64,000 nucleotides of DNA, from NCBI GenBank assembly GCA_020881915.1, contig JAJFPB010000003.1:4340001-4404000 (forward strand), read 5' to 3'. The position numbers were made by a program, and so were the translations under genes. The stretch's first letter is position 1; the number at the start of each line of letters is the position of its first letter. The notes under the pieces were generated by a model. That model saw nothing but the letters and a program-made list of their open reading frames with translations. It was not told the origin of the DNA and made no database searches. Below, piece after piece: positions 1-11,403 of the stretch. The stretch comes from Paramyrothecium sp. XJ0827 (taxonomy: Eukaryota > Ascomycota > Sordariomycetes > Hypocreales > Stachybotryaceae).

Positions 1-62
1 CTGCGAATCGTCATTCGTATCCGTAGTGCTTGAGCTGCGAGCACCAGCAGCTGCGCTTCACC

Positions 63-2396
63 ATGGCGACCAAAGGCAACTCCCTTCGTGATCGGCAAAT
101 AGGTATGGCATTGATACACAGTAGAGCGTGCTCCGGACTAATGTACTCTTGCAGCATCGCTCAGAAAGATCCTAAACCTGAACGAAACCGTCCAAACCGA
201 CGAAACCGAAGAAGCTCACGCCAATGGATTGCTTGCGCCAGTGGCACCTGTGCTGGACGCCGATGGCAATCCCATCTGGAAGGTGCTGGTCTTCGATGAC
301 CTAGGTCGAGATGTGATCAGCAGCGTCATGCGCGTCAGTGACCTGCGGTCAATGGGGGTGACGATGCACATGTAAGTCTGCGCAAAGCGCCATCTTGGGT
401 TGACCTCTAACCTTGAGTCTCAGGCACATCGCAAGCCCTAGGCATCCCATTCCCGACGTGCCCGTTATATACCTTCTCGAGCCTACGCCCCAGAATCTTG
501 AAGGCATGACGACCGATCTTCAGAAAGGCCTTTACTCGCCTGCCTACATCAACTTCCTCTCCTCAATTCCTCGAGTACTATTGGAGGACTTCGCTACGCA
601 AACAGCGACCGCTGGAACTTCCGACCTGATTGCACAGCTGTTCGATCAATATCTCAACTTTGTCGTTGCCGAGCCGGACCTTTTCAGCCTTGGGATGCAG
701 AAGGAACATACGTATTGGGCACTGAACAGTGGAAAAACCACAGATGCCGAGCTCGATGGTGTAGTGGACAGGATAGTCAGCGGTCTCTTCAGTGTGATTG
801 TGACTATGGGTGCGTCACTGCTCCCAGCTTCAGCTGCAACTTTGTTTACTGACTGCGACCCCAGGAGTTATTCCCATTATCCGGTGTCCTAAGGGTGCGG
901 CTGCGGAAATGGTCGCGGCGCGCCTTGATCGCAAACTCCGAGACCACATTCTCAATTCCAAGGACAATCTGTTCTCGAATCAGAGGCCGGCAGCAGCAGG
1001 CACACCTAGCTCACGCCCCGTACTTATCCTCCTCGATCGAAACGTCGACCTAATACCCATGCTCTCACATTCCTGGACGTATCAATCCCTTGTTCATGAC
1101 GTCCTTAACATGAAGCTCAATCGCATCACCATCGAAAGCCCCGCCGACGAAAACAACCCGGCCAAGGGCAAGACCAAGAAGGCGTACGATCTGAGCGCGA
1201 ACGATTTCTTCTGGGCGAAGAACGCCGGCGTGCCATTCCCACAGGTGGCGGAAGACATTGACGCGGAGTTGACGAAATACAAGGAGGACACGGCGGCTAT
1301 TACGAAAAGGACAGGCATCTCCGACTTGGAAGACTTGCAGAACGACACCAGCGCAAGCGCGCAGCATCTCAAAGCAGCCATTACTCTGCTGCCGGAAATG
1401 AGGGAGCGAAAGGGAATCCTAGATATGCATATGAACATTCTAGCCGCGTTGTTAGCGGGGATCAAGGACCGTCAGCTCGACAATTACTTCCAGATCGAAG
1501 AGGGAATTACGAAGCAGACCAAGGCGCAGATCATGGAGATCATCAACGACCAGAGCAAGGGCACGGAGCCTACCGACAAGCTGCGACTGTTCATCATCTG
1601 GTTCCTGAGCTCAGAGCAAGAAGTTAGCCGTGCGGATTACGAAAGCATGGAGAAGGCCCTCGAGGCAGCCGGCGCAAATGTGTCATGCCTGAGCTACGTC
1701 CGACAGTGAGTGGCTGGAACAGCGTTGTTCGAACACAGAAGGGATGCTAACAGGAATAGGGTGCGCGCTACAACAAAAATGACACAACTCACCACCATCA
1801 ACAGCAACACAGGCCAGCAGGCGACATCTTCAGACCTGTTTGGTCGCTTCTCTTCTATCTCATCCCGTCTCACCGACCGACTCAAAGAGACAGGCGTTCC
1901 TACGGGCCTGTCATCCAACTTCGAATCCCTCATTAGTGGTGTCAAGAACTTCTTGCCCGCCGACCGCGATCTTACCATCACCAAGATTGTCGAGTCAATT
2001 ATGGAGCCGTCCACGGCAGCGTCATCGGCGATTGCCAAGACGGAGAACTACCTGTACTTTGACCCGCGCTCGGCGAACGCTCGAGGCACGATGCCTCCCC
2101 CCAGTGCGATTCGCTCCGGAGCTGGACCTGGAGCTCCTGGTGGCATGCCAGGCACGCAAGGCCAGGGACAGGCCGCGAGCTTCGGACAACGCCGACAGGG
2201 GTTCACCGAGGCTGTGGTCTTTACCGTTGGAGGCGGCAGCATGGAAGAGTACGGCAACTTGCAGGAGTGGGTGAGCCGGACGGGCGGCGACAGAGCGAGG
2301 AAGCGGGTTGTGTACGGTAGTACCGAGCTGGTGAACGCGGCAGAGTTTATTACGGAAGAGCTGGAGAGACTGGGCCAAGAGCTCACGACGCAGTAG
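63..2396 (+). CDS. sly1: Sly1, Sec1/Munc18 (SM) family protein
   Basis: SM protein that binds the syntaxin Sed5 and promotes SNARE assembly in ER-to-Golgi and intra-Golgi vesicle fusion (family knowledge). Five exons fit GT-AG sites and keep frame: 63-102, 155-371, 424-809, 865-1705, 1760-2396, giving 706 residues, the usual Sly1 length. The start is the ATG at 63. The N-terminus reads SLRKILNLNE, then WKVLVFDDLGRDVISS and PVIYLLEPT, the start of the Sec1 domain, which fills nearly all of the protein. FSVIVTMGVIPIIRCPKG is restored across intron 3. A Gly/Pro-rich insert (about residues 600-640) precedes a conserved C-terminus (VVFTVGGGSMEEYGNLQEW). Intron 4 (1706-1759) removes an in-frame TGA. 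Tandem with IEC3 downstream. Very confident in family; exact intron ends were judged by eye. Confidence 0.96.
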
Positions 2397-3033
2397 TAGG
2401 CATTGTGGTTAAATAGAACGAAGGCTGCAGCGATGGCATGAAGGCGACGGTATGGCACTGTATTGTGAATTACGGTAATTGATAAGAGCCCGGCGAAACA
2501 AACATACCTCAAGAACCTTCGCGAGGGATTATTATTATTGCTTTTCACCGTTCCACCTGAGGTGCCTCACCTCAAGCTGGCTGCACTTACAATTTTTTCG
2601 AAAGTGATGTCCCAACTGAGGTATGGGTGGATGTACCTGGTTGTCTAGGAGGTACGTACCCCTACCTCCGCAATCCGCAACACCACTGTAGCGCGATGTG
2701 TGTGTGACATTGCTCAGGACCCAGGCGCGATGGGACAGGCCGAAAAAGACAGACCTCTCACCACCCTGCCTTGCATTCTGCCGTCACGCATTGCGCCTCG
2801 ATTGTTGTTTTCACCATCACCCCTTTCAGTCCCGGCACACTCCCGCGGAGTCTTCCAAGACACAACCATATCCACAAACAACCCTCCGTCCTTAATCATA
2901 ATCGAATCTCTGCAGGCATTATCGGCACCTTGTTCGGCGTTCGGTCAAGTCCAGTCCTTTCCGGTCCATTCGCGGAAACTCGGCCATCCGACAAGCCCCC
3001 TAGCCGACGACCAACTCGTCATCCGCGCCCAGC
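2397..3033. other. SLY1-IEC3 spacer, no gene seen
   Basis: Holds the SLY1 3' end and the IEC3 promoter and leader. It contains GGTAC/TACC-type short repeats around 2615-2670 and CT-rich tracts from about 2750 to 2900, as expected upstream of a fungal start. Open frames here are low-complexity and look non-coding. Confidence 0.6.
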
Positions 3034-4152
3034 ATGGACGACTCCCCCGTCAAGGCGGAGGATAGCGCCGACCGCAAGGCCGGATACAAGTCGTGGAAGA
3101 AGAAGTATCGCAAGATGCGCATCGTCTTTGACCAGAAGATGCACGAGGGCGAGGAGCTGCACAAGCAAGAGGCCAAGGCATCAGCTACCGTCAAGCGGTT
3201 AGCCATCGAGAATGAGTACGTTTACAGCTTGGTTTTTTAATCAACGCCATGACTAGCAAGCGCGTATTCTAATGCTGCAATTCCTAGCCGTCTGCTGGAC
3301 ATTCTCATCGAGATCAACAACTCCCCCCAGATCCCAACCGACAAGCGCATAGATCTCTCCCTCCCACCTTCAAGTCCGGACAATGCCAGCCTGCCCATCG
3401 ACCACAAGCACTCCGAACAGAAAGAGCTGGCGATGAAGCGGCTGGAGCAGCTGCTAAACGATGTGCCGCACCTCTCCTACAGCGCCACCAAAGAGACGCA
3501 GCCATCAATAGTGACGGACCTGTCTGCTCCTGATGGCGAGACCCACCCTGCCAACTTCCTCTCTGCCGACGACGTCGACAACTACATCTACGCCATCGAT
3601 GCCGGTCTCGAGGCCGTGCAGGTGCTGCCCACGCTGGCGCCGAACGCTCACCCCGACCACCATCCCGCCCCGAACCCGCAACTCAAGAATCCCACCAGCG
3701 TCACGAACTGGTTGCGGAAGCACGCCCCCAAGATCTTCCTGCAGGACGGCGAGGGCAGCGGCGCCCACGCTAACGACGGAGAAGATGCCGATGGCCACAG
3801 CGGCGGTCGCAAGCCCCGCGGGGGAAGCCGGGCTGAGCGTGGCAGCGGACGAGCCGCTACCAAACCTAGGAAGTCGGCCGGGAGCAGCAGCCTCGCCCGT
3901 CAGACGGTCGACCGCGGCGGCGACGTAGATGTCAGCATGGATGACGACCCGGAATTTGGTGCAACCCCCGTCACCAAGGGCAAGCGGAAACGTGGAGGCG
4001 GCGGCGGCGATGACGACACGGGATACAAGCCGCGAGGGTCATCAACCCGGCCGGCGAAGAAGAAGCGGAAGAGCGAGGCTTTGGAGGGCACGCCGACCGC
4101 GCGCAAGTCCAAGAAGGACAAAGAAGCGGCCTTGGCAAGTAAGGAAGACTGA
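3034..4152 (+). CDS. iec3: Ino80 chromatin-remodelling complex subunit Iec3
   Basis: Non-catalytic subunit of the Ino80 nucleosome remodeller, known from fission yeast and filamentous fungi (Pfam Ino80_Iec3, from memory). Two exons, 3034-3215 and 3288-4152, joined in phase 2 give 348 residues. The N-terminal block has the family pattern: YKSWKKKYRKMRIVFDQKMH, then TVKRLAIEND and RLLDILIEINNSPQIP across the splice, predicted helical or coiled-coil. A second conserved block (around VTNWLRKHAPKIF) lies near residue 200. The C-terminal third is low-complexity, Gly/Ser/Lys-rich with basic runs (KGKRKR, KKKRK) that look like nuclear localisation signals. Ends at TGA 4150-4152. Converges with the IDH gene. 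Confidence 0.9.
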
Positions 4153-5082
4153 GTATGTTCCGGACAAGCTGATGTGGGATACGAAAAGCAGCCCACGCGT
4201 CTCGCCTGCGAGCCAGCTCATAATCACATCGGCTGGCTCAGTCAAAGCCCGTAGAAGCTTGCGCGTCACCTCAACTTACCAGTGCCGGAATGCACATCGA
4301 TGTTCACATTAACCTTCAAATCTACCGATATGACGGATCCCTGTTGTACTCTATTTCACGCTTCATCTTGCCTCTGCCGAACATTTTGTTCTGCGGTTTT
4401 CTGCTTGGGAGGTAGTTTCTCAGACCAGAAGCATTCCTCGGCAGTGCCTTCTCTTTCTTTCCCCCTTTGTCTTTATATCTCAATTCAACGGCGTTGCGGG
4501 CACGGCAAGGAAGTCACATGATTCGGGGGATGACGGGTATTCTGACGGGTGCACGGAAGCGCAATTTAGAGAGCCCAGAACCAGAAAAAGACAATTTCAA
4601 TACAGTTGAGGAGTGCTGCTGGTGTGAATAGCTGAAAGTGATGGCTGCGGCACATTGGTTGATCCGTACATGTTTCCAGAAACGCACACGCTGGAGTGGA
4701 TGATGTGAAGCCAAGTCCTGGACGGGTGGTTTTGATGGGATATCTTTCTGCTACTTCTCCTGCGCCACCTCCGATACTATTTGACAAAAAGCTCTGTCTA
4801 CATGATGGTATTTACAGTGGTACTCTTTCCTCCCAAGTTCCCGCCGTGCAAATCGCTCTCGCCGCGGTTTTCGCGTCGGCGTACCCGAGCCAGACAGAAG
4901 TATTCATACACTTCCCATGCAAACGATGTCTTTTCTAGATGATGCTAGTTACTGCTGTATAGTTCATTTCGAAATTGCTGTAAATGCGGAGCGGGAGAAA
5001 AATAAAACGATGTCAATCGGCACGAGCTCGTCAGGTTTCCGTTGCATTGCGCTGGGGGGAGGTTCTCTCATGGTAGCCGCAT
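4153..5082. other. Convergent 3' spacer IEC3/IDH, nothing coding seen
   Basis: Between two converging genes. Short open frames on both strands show no recognisable domain and no splice-compatible extension. Presumably holds both 3' UTRs; a plus-strand AATAAA-like string occurs near 5003. Confidence 0.55.
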
Positions 5083-6599
5083 TTACAGCTTGGCCTTGAG
5101 CTCGTTCTTCAGGCGCTTCTCGACGGCAGAGAGGTACTCCTTGGTGGTGACGTAGTCCTCGCGGGCCGTCTTGCCGCACGCCAGGGCAAGGTCCTTGGTC
5201 ATGATGCCGTCGACGTCGACGGTGTCGACGCAGGCTTTCTCGAGGCTGTCGGCAAAGGCGACGAGCTCGGGGGTCTCGTCGAGGCGGCCGCGCTGAGCCA
5301 GGCCGCGGGTCCAGGCAAAGATGGAGGCGATGGGGTTAGTGGAGGTCTCGCGGCCCTTCTGGTGCTCGCGGTAGTGGCGGGTGACGGTGCCGTGGGCGGC
5401 CTCAGACTCGAAGGTCTTGCCGTCGGGGGTGATGAGAACAGAGGTCATCAGGCCGAGGGAGCCGAAGCCCTGGGCAACGATGTCGGACTGAACATCACCG
5501 TCGTAGTCTGTTTCCAATGTCAGAATGGTTCCATTTCAGAAATTCACGTATAGATGGGGGCCGTACTCTTCAGGGCCATGATGTAGCCGCCGGTGCTCTT
5601 AATCATCTGCGCAACCATGTCGTCGATGAGACGGTGCTCGTACCAGATGCCGTTGGCCTCGAACTCCTTCTTGTACTGAGTGTCGTAGAGCTCCTGGAAG
5701 ATGTCCTTGAAACGACCATCGTACTTCTTCAGGATGGTATTCTTGGTGCTCATGTACAGGGGGAGACCCTTGGTCAGGGCAAGCTTGAACGAGGCGTGGG
5801 CGAAGCCGTTGATGGACTCGTCGGTGTTGTACTGGGTCTGAGCGACACCGCCGCCCTCCTTGAACTTGTAGACCTCGATCTCCTGGGGCTCGCCACCCTC
5901 GGGGGTGAAGACCATGGAGAGCTTGCCGGGACCGGGCAGAACAGCGTCCTTGGCGCGGTACTGGTCACCGAAGGCGTGGCGGCCGATAATGATGGGCTTC
6001 TGCCAGCCGGGAACGAGACGGGGGATGCGAGGAATGACAATGGGCTCGCGGAAGACGGTTCCGCCGAGGTGGTTGCGGATAGTGCCGTTGGGCGACAGCC
6101 ACACTGCGCTCGTGTTAGATCATGGTATGTCGACTCAGCGCTGGCGGTGTTGCAATTGCGCTCGCAATCGCAATTGGCGCAGAGGTAAGTGTTAGTTGTT
6201 CAGGGACTACTCACTCTGCTTCAGGTGGAACTCCTTGACACGAGCCTCATCCGGGGTGATGGTGGCGCACTTGACACCGACAGAGTACTTCTTGATAGCC
6301 TCGGCAGCCTCGAGGGTGACCTTGTCATCGGTCTTGTCGCGGTACTCGAGACCCAAGTCGTAGTACTTGAGATCAATGTCGAGGTAGGGGAAGATGAAGC
6401 GGTCCTTGATATCCTGCCAGATGATGCGGGTCATCTCGTCGCCGTCGAGCTCGACGACGGGGTTCTTGACCTTGATCTTGGTCGACATGTTGCGGACGGA
6501 GCGGGTCTGGACGGCACCAAAGACGAGGGGAGTCGGGCGGATGGCGGAGACGGCGGCGCGGCGCAGAGGCAGGGAAGTGAGGAGCCTTGAGGCGTTCAT
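5083..6599 (-). CDS. idp1: NADP-dependent isocitrate dehydrogenase, mitochondrial with possible cytosolic/peroxisomal forms
   Basis: Oxidatively decarboxylates isocitrate to 2-oxoglutarate, making NADPH. Three exons (6599-6215, 6103-5567, 5507-5083) give 448 residues, normal for the eukaryotic NADP-IDH family. Residues 1-37 are Arg/Ser/Leu-rich without acids, a typical mitochondrial presequence. A second in-frame ATG (codon 38, at 6488) starts [19 protein letters not shown], where cytosolic forms begin. Substrate motif [18 protein letters not shown] follows intron 1. The isocitrate/isopropylmalate dehydrogenase signature [17 protein letters not shown] starts at residue 308, exactly at the exon 2/3 junction. 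The protein ends in AKL, a PTS1-like tripeptide. In Aspergillus nidulans a single gene of this type supplies several compartments, so the same is inferred here. Confidence 0.95.
6486..6488 (-). promoter_or_regulatory. idp1: Alternative downstream start codon of NADP-IDH
   Basis: In-frame ATG at codon 38, directly after the presequence. The context on the minus strand (CGCAACATGTCGACC) has A at -3. Use of this start would give a 411-residue protein without mitochondrial targeting that keeps the C-terminal AKL. Inference from sequence and family precedent only. Confidence 0.55.
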
Positions 6600-8487
6600 G
6601 GCGAGAGATCGGAGGAGGGGGGAGGGCGAGGGCGCGGCTGGTCAAGGTTTCCCTTGTTAATGGTGTTAGCAGGACGGAGCCGAGGAAGCGCATGCGGGCG
6701 GGCGGATTCGGGTCGGCAGAAGATGTCCCCATTACCTTTGATAACGGCCTGTGACGGTGCGTGCCGGATGGAATGGTGGGGGAGGTGGCGCAAGCGTTTG
6801 GAGAACCGAGGATGTAGGATGTCTGGCGCAAACAAGCTGTGCGGAGGCAGAGGCAGAGCAAGGCGTTAGCTACGGTACGGTACGGTATATTGCATCCAAC
6901 GGGGGACTCTTTAGGTCAAGTTTCAAAGAGTCAGGTAATTGGAGGTAGCGAACAGAGGAAACGGGGTTGGTCTTCTTTTTCGGCAGGGAGAGGTGGGAGT
7001 GGAGACGACGAACCGAAAGACAGTGACGACAAGTTCAAAGTGCGCGGCACGGAGCAATACTGCCGCTTTCTTCGCAGATACAATCGAGCAGGAATGTGAC
7101 GGTTTGGAAGAGAGGGAGAAGGAGAACGAAAAGAAAGAAAACGTCTCCGAGGCGAGGGAAATAAGTTATGCGATGGCCAACGGTATGACTCCGACACACA
7201 ACGAGCTACGCGCACCTTTCACAAATTACCCAGTACTCCGTCCAAGAGGGCTTCGATCAGAACCGCCCCGGTTGTCCGGTTGGCGCGCCGAGGACGGCCA
7301 GCGCAGATGCAGATTTGCGGAAGCAGCTAAACCGGCAGAGGCTAAAAGCGAGTCGAGCGCGCGAGAGAGGAAAAAAAAAAGAGCTCGAGCTCCCCCCCTG
7401 GCCCCTCCCCTGGTCACCTTTTTAGCCCCAGTCCGAGAAGGGTGGAGGCTGGGCCATTTCTGGGCTCCTCACTGGTGGCACAGGCGAAAGCAGGGGATTC
7501 AGTGACGACGCGGTGTATGGTGGCTGCAACCCCCCACATGGGAATACAAGGTCGCATCAAGTGATGCCAATCGTGTGGGGAAGGGCAGGTCAGAAGAGGA
7601 GGAGAAGAGGAGGAGAAGAGGAGGAGAAGAGGAGGAGGAGGAGGAGAGTTGCTGGAAGCGGATGGTGGCATTGGGAGGGATGGGTGACGTTGCAGCCTGA
7701 GACAGAACGTCACGGGAGCAAAGTGATTGCTCAATTGGACCGGAACTTTCCAAACGGGATCTGGGCATCTTATGCTGTTGGCTCTTGTCTTGAACAACTC
7801 GTGTCCACAGAGGTACCTCAGGCTAGATGGTTTATGTTGTAGTGTAGGTACCTTGCACTGGCGATGGAGCCTCAAGGACCAGAGCTAACATCGGCCGCCA
7901 TGCACCGACTTCGGCGGCAACCCTTTTTCATTATTATGGAGAATCCAGGGTTCTGACATCCAAGCTACGCCTACCCACGTTTCGCCCAGTCTAGCTACTG
8001 TGAGTGTGAATTGGGCTAAATCGGGACGATATAGCAGGAGAGCTGTTGAATGGTGATGAACAAGCTGCCCATCGCATCTTCGGACTGCTGCTGTACCGGC
8101 ACGGCAAACCCATGGACTGCACATCATTTTCTACCAACTCCTTCACCCCGCAAGCACCAACATCAACACCAACCAATCAACCAGACGGACAACCCCCAGT
8201 CGTGCATGCATATGCTCAAACGCCATGTTTCCCGACAAACTGGGCAGTCGGGTCGTCTACCTCACATGGCCTACCTCTTTGCCTGCCCCCGTCCCGTCCT
8301 TACCATCACTTAAGGTAGGCACATAAAAGCCGAGCGGAGATCGGGCCAAGCCGACCGGAGCCGAGACCCATCCCCAGGCCTCCGTGGAACACAACAACAG
8401 GAAGCATATCCATCAGATCAATGTCCAGCTTGACTGGAAAGCCCAGGAAGCCATCTGAAAGCTGCTGGCTCCTTTCCCGACCCTTCA
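6600..8487. other. IDH upstream region and spacer, no gene seen
   Basis: Promoter side of the leftward IDH gene and 3' side of the SDR gene. Holds an 11-bp tandem repeat at 7593-7636, purine-rich runs, and an AGGTACCTCAGG motif near 7811. Open frames of up to about 190 codons exist but are biased low-complexity and match nothing I recognise. Confidence 0.55.
7593..7636. repeat. 11-bp tandem repeat, four perfect copies
   Basis: Unit GAAGAGGAGGA occurs four times head to tail, followed by a GGA run to about 7648. Purine-only on the plus strand, so able to form triplex or slipped structures. Lies about 1 kb upstream of the IDH start. Confidence 0.9.
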
Positions 8488-9291
8488 TCACTCTGGGTAC
8501 ACCATCTTCCTCGTCACCCCGCCGTCCACGACCATCTCCACGCCCGTGACGCCGTCGTTCTCGACTAGGTACATGACGGCCCTCCACACGTCCTCGACCT
8601 TGCCCACCCGGCCCGTCAGCTGCCACCGCATGTCCTCCTCGCTCAGCCCGTCCTCCCACCGCGTCCCCTTCTCGTCCGCCTCGCGGCACTCGTCCAGCAC
8701 GTGGATCCAGCCCGGCAGCACCGCGTTCGCCCGCACCCCGTCCCGCGCCAGCGACACCGCCATGCTCTGCGCCAGGCCCAGCAGCCCGGCCTTGGTCGCC
8801 GCGTACGCCTCGTTGTCTGGCTCGCTCATGACAGCCCGCGTCGACGACATGTGCACCACGCAGCCCCGGGCCGCCCGGAGCATCGGCAGGCACGCTTGCG
8901 TCGTCAGCATCGGCCCCGTCAGGTTCGTCGCCACGCTGCGGTTCCACTCCTCCAGGCTCATGTCCGCCAGCGACGTGCCGCCCACGCCGCCGGTGTACGC
9001 CGCGTTGTTCACGAGGCAGTCCAGCCGGCTCCCGAAGAGCTTGTCCGCCTCGGCCACGGCCCGCCTGATCTGTTCCGGCTGCTGCAAGTCGCACAGTGAA
9101 GCCTCGAAATCTGTCCCCCGCTTATGTGACTTGCTGAGGAAGCCGGCTGTGTGGTCAAGCTCGGCCTCGTTGACGTCTACCAGGAAGACCCTGTGCCCAT
9201 TTTGTAAAAGGAGCCGTGACAGCCCCCGGCCGATGCCGCGTCCGGCGCCCGTAACGAGGAAGTTCTTAGCTGTGCTGCTTGATAACACCAT
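8488..9291 (-). CDS. Short-chain dehydrogenase/reductase (SDR), classical type
   Basis: Single-exon gene of 267 residues from the ATG at 9291; the longer open frame upstream begins with GTG and is not used as the start. Rossmann motif TGAGRGIG at residues 14-21. An Asp (D39) at the end of the second strand (VFLVDV) suggests NAD(H) rather than NADP(H), by family rule. NNA at 95-97, Ser at 149/150, and the catalytic YxxxK is Y163-A-A-T-K167. The NAVLPGWI segment fits the conserved NxxxPG region, and the end has VTGVEMVVDGG. Substrate unknown; the family is too diverse to guess. Followed 3' by the 1.9 kb IDH spacer, and upstream by a short spacer to the coiled-coil gene. Confidence 0.9.
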   Translation of the reverse strand: MVLSSSTAKNFLVTGAGRGIGRGLSRLLLQNGHRVFLVDVNEAELDHTAGFLSKSHKRGTDFEASLCDLQQPEQIRRAVAEADKLFGSRLDCLVNNAAYTGGVGGTSLADMSLEEWNRSVATNLTGPMLTTQACLPMLRAARGCVVHMSSTRAVMSEPDNEAYAATKAGLLGLAQSMAVSLARDGVRANAVLPGWIHVLDECREADEKGTRWEDGLSEEDMRWQLTGRVGKVEDVWRAVMYLVENDGVTGVEMVVDGGVTRKMVYPE

Positions 9292-9606
9292 TTTCAATCT
9301 CCATGAGCCGGCCTTGTAACTGTTAAATTGCTTTGATTCTAAGATAATGTAAAGGTCGTCCACATTCGACAGACTCCACTTTAGAGTGTGACGTAAGGCG
9401 ATGGCTTCACCAACACCGAGATATATCCGCCACCAATCTCAAGCGGGAGGTGTGCATCGAGACGATTCATCATGGGACTGATTCAAAACAAAATGCAAAG
9501 TCTTTCGTGAAGAGTCTACTTTTGAACTCTACTAGCTCCCTGTACATATCCCTTGCCTCCTTCGCCATGTCGCATTGTCGTACAACCCAGTCCTGCTGCA
9601 AGTCCT
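9292..9606. other. Short spacer between SDR and coiled-coil genes
   Basis: About 315 bases holding the SDR promoter/leader and the 3' end of the coiled-coil gene. No separate gene or structured element was recognised. Confidence 0.5.
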
Positions 9607-11403
9607 TTAGATATCAAACACCTCGCCAACACCTTCACCTCCTCCACGACGGAGATCTACAATGTCCAACCTCCAGCCTTCCCAATGCTTCAACGACCGC
9701 TTGATCTCCTTGATCCTCTCAATTCGATTCTTCGCCTCGTCTTCGTGGGCCTTGCGGAAGGCGTCCTCGTCAAAGTCCATGTCGTCGTCCTCTAAGAGCT
9801 CGTCATTGTTGCCGGCCAGGGCGTTCAGGCCGCTTGTGAAGAAGTCGCTGATGCCGCCTGCATGAGCCTTGCGGTGAGCTAACGGCGAGAGGGGGTTGCC
9901 TGAGAGGTCGACGTCCTGGAATGCTGGGCTGGTGGCCTCCATCTCACGTCGCTTCTCGATCCAGGCTCCGCTGCGGAGCTCGTGAATCTCGCTTTCGAGA
10001 CTGCGAATCCTCTTCTCCAGTCTCACTCGCTCTTCATTCTCCAGTTCGTCTACGCCTTCATCATCGAGGCCGCCGCCTCCTTCGGTGGATTTGCGGCTTC
10101 GAAGCTTGACATTCTCGCTCTCGAGCTTCTCAACCTTGGACTGCAAGTCCTTGACGTCCGCCTCGGCCTTTTCCTTCTCCTTCCTCAGTGCTTGTAATCG
10201 AGAGTCCTGCTCCTTGTGTAATGTCGTCAACGTGGAGATCTTCTTCTCCAGCGCTTCCACCTTCTTAGCCAGCTCGTCCTTCTCTGACTTGGCCTCCTCA
10301 GCTTCGCGTGCTAGCGTCTTGACCTTGGTTTCTGCGCTTGACCTCTCGCTGCCCTCTCTGACGGTCTTTTCCGTTGCGCGCTCAAGATTCTTCTTCACGT
10401 CTTGAAGTTCACGCTGCGCCTTGCCTGCCGCCGACTCGGCGCGTGCCAATTTCTCTTCCAGAGCCGCCACTTGTTCTTTCTCTGACGATGAGCCGCTTTC
10501 TTGGCGCTCAACTCGTGCCTTCAGCGTGGAAATCTCAATTTCCATTTGCTCAATGGTCGCCGACTTGGATTCGAGCTCCGCTCGTAGGTCGGGGGGAGGA
10601 GAGGCGATGGAGACTGATTGTCGATGATTGTGACCAGAGCCTCGAGAGACCTGTTGCTGAAGCTGCGCGTTCTGTCGTTGAAGAGAGGCGACCTCGCTTC
10701 TCTGTGTACATGTCAGCAGGCGACGTAGACTGCATTGAAGGTGGACAACTCACCAACTTATCCACGTCTTCATCACTCGTAGACTTGGCGGTACCAGCCC
10801 CTTCGGCCTCGCGAAGATCTGCGAGCTCTTCCTCTGCCTTCTTCCATCGCTTCTCGGAATCGCCAGCCTCTTTGACCAAACGCTTGTTGTCCTTTTCCAA
10901 CTCTTCTATCCTCGCAACGTGCTTCCTGTAGATGTCGGGCGCAGTCTCGCCATCCGGGCTGAACGGACCAGGGGACAGTGAACCGGAAACCGATATGGAA
11001 CCGGCACGGAACGAGGTAGATCTGATTTTCGACTGCTGCGCCAGTGATGGTGTCGCGGAAGACGACGCTGAATCAGACTTGTCGTCAGGCTTGTCCTTGG
11101 GCTTCTCTTCCTCGATAGGCTTATCGGTAGAAGTCTCGTCGGCATCGGGCGCGGGCTCTGTAGCTGGTTCGGATGCTGGCTCGGCTTCCGGCGCAGCCTC
11201 GCCGGCCTCCGCGGCGGGGGCATCGGAAGCTTCGTCCTTTGGCTTCTTGGACCCTGCGGCTTTTGACTTCTTCTTCTTCATTTGCTCGACCTGGAGAGTG
11301 TTAGCCTCGGGGCAGCCACGAATGCGACGGGGCTCCAGTGACATACACGCTTCTTGGCGGCGGCAATCTTCTCCTGGCGGGCTTTCTCCTCTGCATCCGC
11401 CAT
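9607..11403 (-). CDS. Long coiled-coil protein, golgin/tether-like, function unknown
   Basis: Three exons (11403-11347, 11290-10754, 10701-9607), all joined in phase 0, encode 562 residues starting MADAEEKARQEKIAAAKKR. The N-terminus is Lys-rich (EQMKKKKSK), followed by an acidic Ala/Pro/Glu-rich disordered stretch to about residue 100 and a Ser-rich segment (SFRAGSISVSGSLSPGPFS). Residues about 135-480 are almost pure heptad coiled coil (EELEKDNKRL, AEEELADLREAE, LESENVKLRS). The C-terminal part has an acidic patch (LLEDDDMDFDEDAF) and then a basic helix (RIERIKEIKRSLKHWEGW). I recall similar ascomycete proteins named 'M protein repeat protein'. A Golgi tether such as Rud3 is a possible relative, not shown by motif. 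Confidence 0.8.

Noticed and set aside
9292..9363. N-terminal extension of the SDR frame
   Set aside because: The extension opens with GTG, not ATG; the ATG at 9291 fits the usual distance to the TGxxxGxG motif.
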